From an uncultured Collinsella sp. (GTDB lineage: Bacteria; Actinomycetota; Coriobacteriia; Coriobacteriales; Coriobacteriaceae): 22,695 nt of DNA. The notes under the pieces are model-generated. The model worked only from the letters and a program-made list of their open reading frames with translations. It did not search any database and was not told the origin of the DNA. Positions 8,781 to 16,080 of the stretch are shown here, one piece after another (position 1 is the first letter of the stretch; each line of letters opens with the position of its first letter). The stretch spans positions 1 to 22,695 of the forward strand of contig UQHV01000026.1 in assembly GCA_900540895.1 (NCBI GenBank). The letters are read 5' to 3'. The translations under genes were made by a program, and so were the position numbers.

Positions 8781-9815
8781 TCACTCGATGCCGTACAAGC
8801 GCTGTGCCGTGCCGCCAAGCATAAGGTCCTTGTCCGTATCACTTAAATCTGTGGCGCGGACGCAGGCGACACCCTCTGTTAGCCACTCGCGTTTAACGGG
8901 ATAACTCGTACCAAAGACAATATGGTCTGCACCAAGGACCTCAACCGCACAGGCAAGAAGCGTCTCGCCCCAGGGCTGAGCATGGGACATGTCGAAATAA
9001 ACGTTGTTCTCAAGACGCTTGGAGACCGTCTCGGTATCGGTCTGGAAGCGACCCGAGGCATCTGGACGCTTGGGACCGTGCGGCAGCAGCATCTCCTTAA
9101 ACGCAAAATAAGCGCCACCGAGCATGGAGTGGACCATCTTGATATTGGGGTAGCGCTCAAAGAAATCGCCAAAGATCTCTCGGCCGATCGCCGTAGTTTG
9201 GTCGACGCAGCGGCCATAAGAGCGGCGAAGGTTGTCGTACGCGAGAAGCGACTCGTTCTCGACCGGCACGGGAACATGGTGCACGTAAACGGTGACATGG
9301 CGTTCGTTCAGGTGCTCGAAAAAACTCGAGAAGACCTGGTCGTCGAGATAGCGCTTGCCGTAGTGAGCGCAGAGCTGCACACCCGCAAAACCATCGTCGA
9401 GTCTGCGGTCGAGCTCCTCCAAATTTGCTTTGGTGCCAAAGGGCGGCACAGCGACAAGCGGAATCAGACGGCCACTTGACGCCTTCGCGTCAGCAGCCAT
9501 ACCGTCGTTGAAACGCCGGCACATCTCGAGCGACATCCACTCGTGACAGCCGGGGAGCTTGAGGATCGCCTTGTCGACCCCCGCCTCATCCATATCGGCC
9601 AAGCGCTTCTCGAGGGTGTAGTCGCCCTCAATGTAGTTAAGACCCGGAGAACCGGCGGGCATCTCGATCACGATCTGTCGTTTGCCGGCGGAATTCATGG
9701 TCAGATAGCCTTCGGTGTCATAGGCGCGGGGTACCTCGGCCAAAAACTGTTCGCAGAGCGTCTCGTCATGAAAGATGCGCTCGTCGAACCAGTAGGAATT
9801 TGCATCGATAATCAT
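8781..9815 (-). CDS. amidohydrolase-2 (ACMSD-like TIM-barrel) family protein lacking usual metal ligands
   Basis: A 344-residue protein with the layout of the amidohydrolase-2 family (decarboxylases and hydrolases on a TIM barrel): MIID start, LADMDEAGVDKAIL, FNDGMAADA, LIPLVAVPP, VYVHHVP, PNIKMVHSMLGG, VYFDMSH, ADHIVFGTSYP and a C-terminal AQRLYGIE. Family members usually carry an N-terminal HxH and a late Asp (FGTDYP). Here these are Asn6-Ser-Tyr8 and Ser304, while His179/180 and His229 remain. It is therefore either metal-independent, differently liganded or non-catalytic. The ATG at 9815 has AAAGGCGG upstream. It is the first gene of the operon with the two ceramidase-like hydrolases and the PTS permease, behind the candidate promoter at 9848-9877. 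Confidence 0.82.
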   Translation of the reverse strand: MIIDANSYWFDERIFHDETLCEQFLAEVPRAYDTEGYLTMNSAGKRQIVIEMPAGSPGLNYIEGDYTLEKRLADMDEAGVDKAILKLPGCHEWMSLEMCRRFNDGMAADAKASSGRLIPLVAVPPFGTKANLEELDRRLDDGFAGVQLCAHYGKRYLDDQVFSSFFEHLNERHVTVYVHHVPVPVENESLLAYDNLRRSYGRCVDQTTAIGREIFGDFFERYPNIKMVHSMLGGAYFAFKEMLLPHGPKRPDASGRFQTDTETVSKRLENNVYFDMSHAQPWGETLLACAVEVLGADHIVFGTSYPVKREWLTEGVACVRATDLSDTDKDLMLGGTAQRLYGIE

Positions 9816-9847
9816 TGGTTGGAACCGCCTTTCATCTTGTTGAAAAC

Positions 9848-9877
9848 ATTCTAGAAAAGCAGGTACCCGGACATCAA
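9848..9877 (-). promoter_or_regulatory. candidate sigma-70-type promoter of the amidohydrolase operon
   Basis: Read on the minus strand, TTGATG (9872-9877) and TAGAAT (9848-9853) are separated by 18 bases, with 4/6 and 5/6 matches to the consensus. Transcription would start near 9841, about 25 bases before the amidohydrolase start codon. Confidence 0.5.
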
Positions 9878-9896
9878 TTCCAGCTTAAGCCCACTG

Positions 9897-9913
9897 TATT
9901 CCATTTTGGAATA
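9897..9913. promoter_or_regulatory. perfect dyad operator TATTCCATTTTGGAATA
   Basis: A 7-bp perfect inverted repeat with a 3-base centre, containing a T-N11-A core typical of LysR-type sites. Its centre lies about 64 bases upstream of the predicted start of transcription, the usual place for a LysR recognition site. A further half-site AATTCCA (9876-9882) recurs 21 bases away, two helical turns, overlapping the -35 box. The regulator that binds is not identified. Confidence 0.5.
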
Positions 9914-9983
9914 GAACTTACCGCTCACACGCGAACCTCGCCCGCTCAACGAGACAAGCGCTAACAGCACGGGCTTAGACAGA

Positions 9984-10020
9984 AAACGGTCGGCCCGCAT
10001 CCGTTGCGGGCCGACCGTTT
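9984..10020 (-). terminator. rho-independent terminator after the XRE-AlaA gene
   Basis: A perfect 15-bp stem (9984-9998 with 10006-10020) around a 7-base loop, followed on the minus strand by TTTTCT. It lies 22 bases beyond the alaA stop codon and separates that transcript from the amidohydrolase operon. Confidence 0.85.
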
Positions 10021-10041
10021 CATTACAGGCTACCTTTGCCG

Positions 10042-11562
10042 TTACGCCTGGCGGTAATGGTCAAAGAAATCGGCGAGGTCTTCGAGGGACTCTTTGAGTA
10101 CTTCCATGCGCGGCAGGTACACGATACGGAAGTGGTCGGGCTCAGCCCAGTTGAAGCCGCCGCCACGCGTGATCAGGATCTTCTTCTCGTGCAGCAGGTC
10201 AAGGGCGAACTGCTCGTCATCGGTGATGTTGAACTTCTTAACATCCATCTTGGGGAAGATGTAGAACGCCGCGCGCGGCTTGACCACCGAGATGCCGTCG
10301 ATCTTGTTGAGCGCCTCATACACAAAGTTGCGCTGCTCGTAGACGCGACCGCCGGGGCGAATGTAGTCGTTGACCGACTGATGGCCACCGAGCGCCGTCT
10401 GGACGATCGACTGGGCCGGCACGTTGGAGCACAGGCGCATGTTGGAGAGCATGTTGATGCCCATGATGAAGTCGCTCATGCAGCGCTGGTTGCCCGAAAG
10501 CACCATCCAGCCAATACGATAGCCCGCAATCATGTGCGACTTGGAAAGGCCGCTAAAGGTGACGCAGGGCAGATCGGGAGCGAGCGAGGCAATCGAGACG
10601 TGCTCGTAGCCGTCCATGCACAGACGGTCGTAGATCTCATCGGCAAAGATCATGAGCTGGTGTCTGCGCGCAACCTCGACGATGCCCTCGAGCACCTCGC
10701 GCGGGTAGACCGAGCCCGTGGGGTTGTTGGGGTTGATGATGACGAGGGCTTTGGTCGCGCTCGTGATCTTGGACTCCATATCCTCCAAGTCGGGATACCA
10801 ATCCGCCTGCTCATCACACAGATAATGTACGGGATGACCGCCGGCAAGGGTTGCGCACGCCGTCCAGAGCGGATAGTCGGGGCTGGGGATCAGGATCTCA
10901 TCGCCGTTGTCGAGCAGCGCGTTCATCGAAAGCTGAATGAGCTCGGACACGCCGTTGCCCGTGTAGATGTGCTCCATCTGAACGTTGGGCAGGCCTTTGA
11001 TCTGCGAGTACTGCATGATTGCCTTGCGCGCGGAGAACAGGCCACGCGAGTTGGAATAGCCTTCGCAGTCGGGCAGCTGCTGGCGCATGTCCTTGATGAC
11101 CTCGTCGGGCGTGCGGAAACCGAAGGGCGCGGGGTTGCCGATGTTGAGCTTGAGAATACGCTCGCCCTCGTCCTCCATACGGGCAGCTTCGTCGACGACG
11201 GGGCCGCGCACGTCATACAGGACATTATCGAGCTTGGTGGATTTAGAAAAAGTACGCATGGTGGTGCTCCTTGGAATTTGAGCTGAGGGATGGGGTTCGG
11301 GCTTGGAATCGTTGCGGGGTGATGATGCCTCGCCTTGATCGGCGTCGCCGGCAAGCAGCCAGGTAACATCGACCTCCAAAATACGGGCGAGCAGCTCAGC
11401 CACGTCGCGCCGCGGGATCGTCTTGCCGCTCACATATTGGCTCATCTGACTCTTGCCGAGTTTTTTGCCGAGCATCTCCGATGCGCGGATTACGTCCGAC
11501 TGGCGAACGTCGCGATCGGACATAGCCTGTCGCAGGCGATCGCTAAACGTCTCTTGGGCCAC
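10042..11562 (-). CDS. alaA: XRE helix-turn-helix domain fused to alanine aminotransferase AlaA
   Basis: A 506-residue fusion. Residues 1-~72 are an XRE/Cro-type helix-turn-helix (FSDRLRQAM, then LGKSQMSQYVSGKTIPRRD, then VTWLLAG). Residues ~73-101 are a Ser/Pro-rich linker. From Met102 (nt 11259) the protein matches E. coli AlaA closely as I remember it. That part is 405 residues, the same length, with NPNNPTG, DEIYD and the pyridoxal-phosphate Lys in FSGLSKSH at AlaA position 240. AlaA interconverts pyruvate plus glutamate with alanine plus 2-oxoglutarate. The GTG start at 11562 has AAGGAGG five bases upstream. A second strong site, AAGGAG, lies seven bases before Met102, so a free aminotransferase may also be made. 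Promoter-proximal GTTCAATT sites suggest autoregulation by the fused domain. Confidence 0.9.
   Translation of the reverse strand: MAQETFSDRLRQAMSDRDVRQSDVIRASEMLGKKLGKSQMSQYVSGKTIPRRDVAELLARILEVDVTWLLAGDADQGEASSPRNDSKPEPHPSAQIPRSTTMRTFSKSTKLDNVLYDVRGPVVDEAARMEDEGERILKLNIGNPAPFGFRTPDEVIKDMRQQLPDCEGYSNSRGLFSARKAIMQYSQIKGLPNVQMEHIYTGNGVSELIQLSMNALLDNGDEILIPSPDYPLWTACATLAGGHPVHYLCDEQADWYPDLEDMESKITSATKALVIINPNNPTGSVYPREVLEGIVEVARRHQLMIFADEIYDRLCMDGYEHVSIASLAPDLPCVTFSGLSKSHMIAGYRIGWMVLSGNQRCMSDFIMGINMLSNMRLCSNVPAQSIVQTALGGHQSVNDYIRPGGRVYEQRNFVYEALNKIDGISVVKPRAAFYIFPKMDVKKFNITDDEQFALDLLHEKKILITRGGGFNWAEPDHFRIVYLPRMEVLKESLEDLADFFDHYRQA
11259..11274 (-). promoter_or_regulatory. internal ribosome binding site and start codon for AlaA alone
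   Basis: Minus-strand AAGGAG-CACCACC-ATG inside the fusion reading frame. The spacing is ideal and the ATG coincides with the N-terminus expected for a normal AlaA. This suggests two products from one frame. No experimental support is available from sequence alone. Confidence 0.6.
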
Positions 11563-11582
11563 TAGAACCTCCTTGCTGGCAA

Positions 11583-11665
11583 AGTTCAATTTATAGAACA
11601 CGAATTGAACCTGAGTTCAATTTAGGCAGCAGTATAGCGCGGCGCAATATCCGGAAGTTCAATTT
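11583..11665. promoter_or_regulatory. operator array of AGTTCAATTT sites upstream of XRE-alaA
   Basis: Three direct copies of AGTTCAATTT (11583-11592, 11614-11623, 11656-11665) and one inverted core AATTGAAC (11603-11610). The inverted core pairs with the middle copy as an AATTGAAC-N4-GTTCAATT palindrome. A minus-strand -10-like TATACT (11631-11636) lies between the sites, and TATAAA (11590-11595) overlaps the proximal one. Likely binding sites for the XRE domain encoded just downstream (inferred). Confidence 0.65.
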
Positions 11666-11724
11666 CATAAGAAAATATACCGGACTCCGAGATTTGCCCA
11701 AAGCGGACAAAGACGTGTACACGT

Positions 11725-12582
11725 TTAGAGATATTCAAGGAAACGAGCCGCCGCAAGCGAAACGTCGGCGGTGCGGTATATCGCGTTGATCTGCCGATGA
11801 GGATGTCCCTCGAGCGGGCGCACGGCAACATCGAACTGGCAGCGGCGCAAGATGAGCGCCGGAAGAATGCTCACGCCCAGGCCGTCCTCGACCATAGCCA
11901 TAATCGCATAATCATCCCAGGTCGACAGCTTAGAGCGCACCGCCAGACCCGCGCGACGAAACAGCGGCGTAATCTCGTCGTCGCTACCGCGTTCCAGCAG
12001 AATAAACTGCTCGTTGGCCAAATCGGCAAGAGAGACGACCTCCGCCGCGGCAAGCGAGGAGTCCGCTGGCACCACGGCCATCAGCTCGTCTTGCACCAAC
12101 GGCCGCGACGCCATGCCGGCGCCGCGTGGTTCGCGCGGAATAAAGCCCAGGTCGCAGCGGCCTTCCGCCACCCATTGCTCAATCTCGGAGTAATCACCCA
12201 TCAGCAGCTCGTAATCGATGTCCGGGTGATCGGCGCGAAAGTGCGCAATCACCGGCGGCAGCACGTGGGTCGCCACACTCGAAAACGTACCGATGCAGAT
12301 TTTTCCGCGCATGAGCCCACGCATCTCATCCACCCGTCGCTGCAAGCGAGTGAATTCCTCACAGAGCGCCTCGACCGCCGGCATAACTTGCCGCCCGTCG
12401 GCAGAAAGCACTACGCCCTCGCGGCTTCTATCGAGAACTTTAAAGCCCCAGTCGGCCTCAAGATCGGCCACCATACGGCTCACGCCCGACTGCGAATAGC
12501 TCAGCCGCTCGGCGGCGCGCGTAAAACTGCCGGCGCGCACGGTCTCGAGCAGCACCTGCATCTTTTGAACATTCGTTTCCAC
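11725..12582 (-). CDS. LysR-family transcriptional regulator
   Basis: A 285-residue LysR protein. The helix-turn-helix is at the N-terminus (FTRAAERLSYSQSGVSRMVADLE, then VLDRSREGVVLSADG). The effector domain from ~85 opens with ICIGTFSSVATHVLPPVI and includes DLGFIPREP and LMAVVPADSSLA. A GTG at 12582 was chosen because GGAGG precedes it by six bases; the ATG at 12603 lacks a site. It is divergent from the EamA transporter at 12701, the usual arrangement for a LysR regulator and its target, so control of that transporter is likely. The intergenic region has a T-N11-A dyad at 12655-12671 and a perfect minus-strand TATAAT. Confidence 0.9.
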   Translation of the reverse strand: METNVQKMQVLLETVRAGSFTRAAERLSYSQSGVSRMVADLEADWGFKVLDRSREGVVLSADGRQVMPAVEALCEEFTRLQRRVDEMRGLMRGKICIGTFSSVATHVLPPVIAHFRADHPDIDYELLMGDYSEIEQWVAEGRCDLGFIPREPRGAGMASRPLVQDELMAVVPADSSLAAAEVVSLADLANEQFILLERGSDDEITPLFRRAGLAVRSKLSTWDDYAIMAMVEDGLGVSILPALILRRCQFDVAVRPLEGHPHRQINAIYRTADVSLAAARFLEYL

Positions 12583-12627
12583 GGCAACCCTCCACCTATG
12601 CATGAGCTTTTGTCATGCTATCCATGC

Positions 12628-12633
12628 ATTATA
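12628..12633 (-). promoter_or_regulatory. -10 box (TATAAT) of the lysR-type gene
   Basis: A perfect TATAAT on the minus strand about 46 bases upstream of the GTG start. No convincing -35 box is seen; the expected position abuts the GTTCAC/GTGAAC dyad, which fits autoregulation. Confidence 0.45.
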
Positions 12634-12654
12634 TTCGCTTTTCTTCTAAAGCCA

Positions 12655-12671
12655 GTTCACCCATAGTGAAC
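12655..12671. promoter_or_regulatory. dyad GTTCACCCATAGTGAAC in the divergent lysR/EamA region
   Basis: A 6-bp perfect inverted repeat with a 5-base spacer, containing T-N11-A. It is placed between the divergent LysR gene and transporter gene and is a likely LysR binding site. A second inverted repeat, GCATGA-N7-TCATGC, lies at 12600-12618. Confidence 0.5.
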
Positions 12672-12700
12672 ATGCTCGGATATAGAGGGGATGTCAGCGT

Positions 12701-13612
12701 ATGAACAACGGACTGTTTACGTACTTAGCAGCATTGCTGTTGTTTGGCTCCAACGGCATCATCGCCGCCGCCATCGCGCTCCCGAGCTCCGATATCGTGC
12801 TCCTGCGCACGTTTTTGGGCGCGCTCTCGCTTGTCACCATCCTCGCCATCACCCAACGCCATAAGTTGCAGGCGCCATCTCGCCCCCGCGAAGCCGCAGC
12901 CCTCCTCCTCTCGGGAGCCGCGCTGGGCGCCAGCTGGATTTTTCTGTTCCGAGCCTACCAGACGATCGGCGTCGGCGTTTCCTCGCTGCTGTACTACTGC
13001 GGCCCCATCATCGTCATGGCCCTCTCCCCGCTCATCTTTGGCGAAAAACTGACCGGCGGCAAAATCGCCGGGTTTATCGCCGTCGCCTGCGGCGCTTTTC
13101 TCATTGCAGCGCAAGGTCTAGGCGGCAATATGCCCATTGCGGGTATCGCCTGCGGCATCGCCTCGGCATTTTGCTATGCGCTGATGGTCATCGCCAGCAA
13201 GGGTGCGCCACACATCGAAGGCCTCGAAAACTCCACGCTCCAGGTGAGCGCCGCCTTTGTGACCGCGCTGGTCCTCACGCTCATCACGCAGGGCGCCCCC
13301 TCATTCCTGTCCGTCGGCGTCGCCGCCAGTATTGATTGGCGCGCCGTCGTCATGCTCGGCGTCGTCAACACCGGCATTGGCTGCCTGCTCTACTTTAGTG
13401 CTGTCGCTAAGCTGCCCGTCCAGACTGTCGCGGTCGTCGGCTACCTCGAGCCGCTTTCGGCCGTCGTGTTCTCGGCCGTCCTTTTAGGCGAAGCCATAAC
13501 GCCGGTCCGCCTGATGGGTGCCGCACTTATCATCGGCGGCGCGATCTTTTGCGAACTCGCCGGCAAACGCGCAGGTGCCAAGACCGGCATCGCTCAGGCA
13601 GCACGCGCCTAA
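12701..13612 (+). CDS. EamA/DMT-family metabolite transporter
   Basis: A 303-residue membrane protein of the drug/metabolite transporter superfamily with two EamA repeats (about 5-135 and 148-290), consistent with ten helices. Typical elements are LRTFLGALSL early, FRAYQTIGVGVSSLLYYCGPI, LSPLIFGEKLTGGKIAGFIAVACGAFL, and in the second half VGYLEPLSAVVFSAVLLGEAITPVRLMGAALIIGGA. Members usually export amino acids or other small metabolites; the substrate is unknown. The start at 12701 has only a distant GAGGGG upstream, but no better codon exists. Its divergence from the LysR gene suggests control by that regulator. Confidence 0.9.
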   Translation: MNNGLFTYLAALLLFGSNGIIAAAIALPSSDIVLLRTFLGALSLVTILAITQRHKLQAPSRPREAAALLLSGAALGASWIFLFRAYQTIGVGVSSLLYYCGPIIVMALSPLIFGEKLTGGKIAGFIAVACGAFLIAAQGLGGNMPIAGIACGIASAFCYALMVIASKGAPHIEGLENSTLQVSAAFVTALVLTLITQGAPSFLSVGVAASIDWRAVVMLGVVNTGIGCLLYFSAVAKLPVQTVAVVGYLEPLSAVVFSAVLLGEAITPVRLMGAALIIGGAIFCELAGKRAGAKTGIAQAARA

Positions 13613-13646
13613 CAGCCCCTGCTTTGAAATGCCACCTGCGTACATG

Positions 13647-13670
13647 AATAATCCCCAGATGGGGATTATT
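13647..13670 (+). terminator. hairpin after the EamA gene, probable terminator
   Basis: A perfect 10-bp stem (AATAATCCCC with GGGGATTATT) and a 4-base loop, 34 bases beyond the transporter stop. The stretch after it is only weakly T-rich, so termination efficiency is uncertain. Confidence 0.55.
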
Positions 13671-13751
13671 GTCTAAAACACCCCGATGTGCCAAACTGCT
13701 CTTATATGTATAAAGATGGCATAAAGGTCTGCTGCCCTTTGCAGGGGCCAG

Positions 13752-16001
13752 ATGTCCAAGGGAGTCCACGTGGCACACAACAAACTGGAGGCAAGCCCCC
13801 AAGATCAGCGTGGTCAAGGCGGGCATGGAGCCATTCCCCTCTCCGCTGGCATGCTGCTCGTTACGCTCGGCGTCGTCTACGGCGACATCGGCACGAGCCC
13901 CATGTACACCATGAAATCAATCGTCGCCAACAACGGCGGCATCGGTACCGTCAGCGAGGACATGATCCTGGGCGCGCTTTCGCTCGTCATCTGGACCATG
14001 ACGCTCGTGACCACGGTCAAGTACGTGGTTATCGCCATGAAGGCCGATAACCACAACGAGGGCGGCATCTTCGCCCTGTTTAGCTTGGTGCGCAAAGTGG
14101 CGCCGTGGCTGATCCTTCCCGCCATGATCGGCGGCGCGGCGCTGCTCGCCGACGGCATCCTCACCCCCGCCGTCACGGTTACCACGGCCATCGAGGGCTT
14201 GCGCACTATCGAGTGGGGCCATGCGCTTTTGGGTGACGGCCAGACCAACGTCATCATCATCACCATCATCATTATCTGTGGCCTGTTTGCCATGCAGCGC
14301 GCCGGCACCTCGTCGATCGGCAAGCTGTTCGGGCCGCTCATGACGCTGTGGTTCCTGTTCTTGGCTGGCGCCGGCCTGTTCAACATGCTCGGCAACCTGT
14401 CCATCCTACGCGCGCTCAACCCCATCCGCGGCATCATGTTCCTGTTCTCGCCCATCAACCACTCGGGCATCATGGTGCTCGGCTTCGTCTTCCTGTCGAC
14501 GACCGGCGCCGAGGCGCTCTATTCGGACATGGGTCACGTGGGCAAGGCTAACATCTATGCATCCTGGCCGTTTGTTAAGGCGGCCCTTATCCTCAACTAT
14601 CTGGGTCAAGGAGCTTGGCTGCTCGCCAATAACTCCAACCCCCAGATGCTCGCGATGGATATCGTCAACCCGTTCTATATGATGCTCCCCGAGCCCCTGC
14701 GCCCCTTTGCCATCGTGCTTTCGGCCGTAGCGGCCATCATCGCCTCGCAGGCGCTCATCACCGGCTCGTTCTCGCTGGTATCCGAGGCAACCCGTCTCAA
14801 TCTCATGCCGCATCTGCGCATCCACTACCCCAGCGACACCAAGGGCCAACTCTATATTCCGCTCGTCAACAACATCATGTGGGTCGGCTGTATCTTCATC
14901 GTGCTGCTGTTCCAAAACTCCGAGCGCATGGAGAGCGCCTACGGCCTCGCCATTACCGTGACCATGCTCATGACCACGACGCTTTTGACGAGCTACATCG
15001 CCGGCATCCTCAAACACAAGCTGGGCGCCTGCGTCTTCGCCCTGCTCTTTGGTGCCATTGAGCTGTGCTTCTTCGCTTCGCGCCTCACCATGTTCTTTGA
15101 CGGCGGCTACGTCATGATCTTCCTGGCCGCGCTGCTGTTTGGCCTTATGTACGTGTGGCGCCGCGGCACCGCCATCGAGCGCACGCAGACGATCCTGCTG
15201 CCCGTCTCCAAGTACATTGACCAGCTCGGCCGCCTGCGCAACGACGAGACCTACCCCGTGCTCGCCGACAATCTGGTGTTCCTTACCAACAGTCCCGACC
15301 CGCTCACGCTCGACCGCGACGTGCTCTACTCCATCTTGGATAAGCATCCCAAGCGCGCCAAGGCATACTGGTTCATCAACGTGCATGTCACCGATGAGCC
15401 CTATACGCACGAGTATTCCGTCGAGACCTTTGGCACAGACTTCCTATTCCGCGTGCGCTTGGACCTGGGCTTTAAGGTCAATCAACGCATCAACACCTAC
15501 CTGCGCCAGATCGTTGGCGACCTGATGGCATCGGGTGAGTTGCCGCCGCAGCATCACACCTACTCCATCTACGAGACACGCGGCAACGTGGGCGACTTCC
15601 GTTTTTGTATGCTGCGCAAGATGCTTGCCCCCGAAACGGACATCAACCGCAACGACCATCGCGTCATGGCCATCAAGTACGCCGTCCGCCGCGCCTGCGG
15701 AAGCCCGGCACGTTGGTATGGTCTCGAGAACTCGGCCATCATCATTGAGTACGTACCGCTCTTTGCTCGCATGCGCCCGGCCGTCAAACTTGTGCGCACC
15801 CAGGTGCCACTCGAGGTTCAGATCGAAGAGGCCGAGGAAATGGAAGTCGACATCTTCTCGGACGACTTGGTCAATGGCAACGAGGCCGGTAGGGACATGA
15901 ACGTCGATCCCACCGAGCTGCTCGAGAGCGTCGCCGATACGCCCGAACAGCAACAGCTCGACGGCCTCGAGAGCGAACAGCTCAACGACGCCAACTTCTA
16001 G
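13752..16001 (+). CDS. kup: Kup-type potassium uptake protein
   Basis: A 749-residue low-affinity K+ importer of the KUP/HAK/KT family. The N-terminal half shows the signature GVVYGDIGTSPMYT, then KADNHNEGGIFALFSL and LLADGILTPAVTV, with about twelve helices to residue ~460. A soluble C-terminal domain follows, with LTNSPDP, HVTDEPYT, YSIYETRGNVGDFRF and YGLENSAIIIEYVPL, and the protein ends in a strongly acidic tail (~690-749). Length is at the upper end of the family because of this tail. The ATG at 13752 is used. A GTG six codons later (13770) has a slightly better site (AAGGGAG, five bases away), so the true start is not settled. I see no riboswitch in the 80-base leader. Confidence 0.95.
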   Translation: MSKGVHVAHNKLEASPQDQRGQGGHGAIPLSAGMLLVTLGVVYGDIGTSPMYTMKSIVANNGGIGTVSEDMILGALSLVIWTMTLVTTVKYVVIAMKADNHNEGGIFALFSLVRKVAPWLILPAMIGGAALLADGILTPAVTVTTAIEGLRTIEWGHALLGDGQTNVIIITIIIICGLFAMQRAGTSSIGKLFGPLMTLWFLFLAGAGLFNMLGNLSILRALNPIRGIMFLFSPINHSGIMVLGFVFLSTTGAEALYSDMGHVGKANIYASWPFVKAALILNYLGQGAWLLANNSNPQMLAMDIVNPFYMMLPEPLRPFAIVLSAVAAIIASQALITGSFSLVSEATRLNLMPHLRIHYPSDTKGQLYIPLVNNIMWVGCIFIVLLFQNSERMESAYGLAITVTMLMTTTLLTSYIAGILKHKLGACVFALLFGAIELCFFASRLTMFFDGGYVMIFLAALLFGLMYVWRRGTAIERTQTILLPVSKYIDQLGRLRNDETYPVLADNLVFLTNSPDPLTLDRDVLYSILDKHPKRAKAYWFINVHVTDEPYTHEYSVETFGTDFLFRVRLDLGFKVNQRINTYLRQIVGDLMASGELPPQHHTYSIYETRGNVGDFRFCMLRKMLAPETDINRNDHRVMAIKYAVRRACGSPARWYGLENSAIIIEYVPLFARMRPAVKLVRTQVPLEVQIEEAEEMEVDIFSDDLVNGNEAGRDMNVDPTELLESVADTPEQQQLDGLESEQLNDANF

Positions 16002-16023
16002 CGCCGTCACCCATCGACGATAG

Positions 16024-16055
16024 CGGCCCTGCACCTCGCGAGAGATGCAGGGCCG
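16024..16055 (+). terminator. terminator between kup and bile salt hydrolase gene
   Basis: A 10-bp perfect GC-rich stem (16024-16033 with 16046-16055), then TCTTGTATT. It lies between convergent genes and most clearly serves kup. Confidence 0.7.
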
Positions 16056-16080
16056 TCTTGTATTGCAGTAAAGCTAGCGG

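Noticed and set aside
11563..11601. Earlier GTG start (11601) for the XRE-AlaA fusion
   Set aside because: It has no ribosome binding site and lies inside the operator region; the GTG at 11562 has AAGGAGG five bases upstream.
13671..13751. c-di-AMP (ydaO) riboswitch upstream of kup
   Set aside because: The leader is only about 80 bases, and I cannot see the expected conserved elements.
14406..15410. Minus-strand open frame of 334 codons within kup
   Set aside because: Its His/Glu/Gly-rich composition is typical of an antisense shadow of a GC-rich membrane protein gene.
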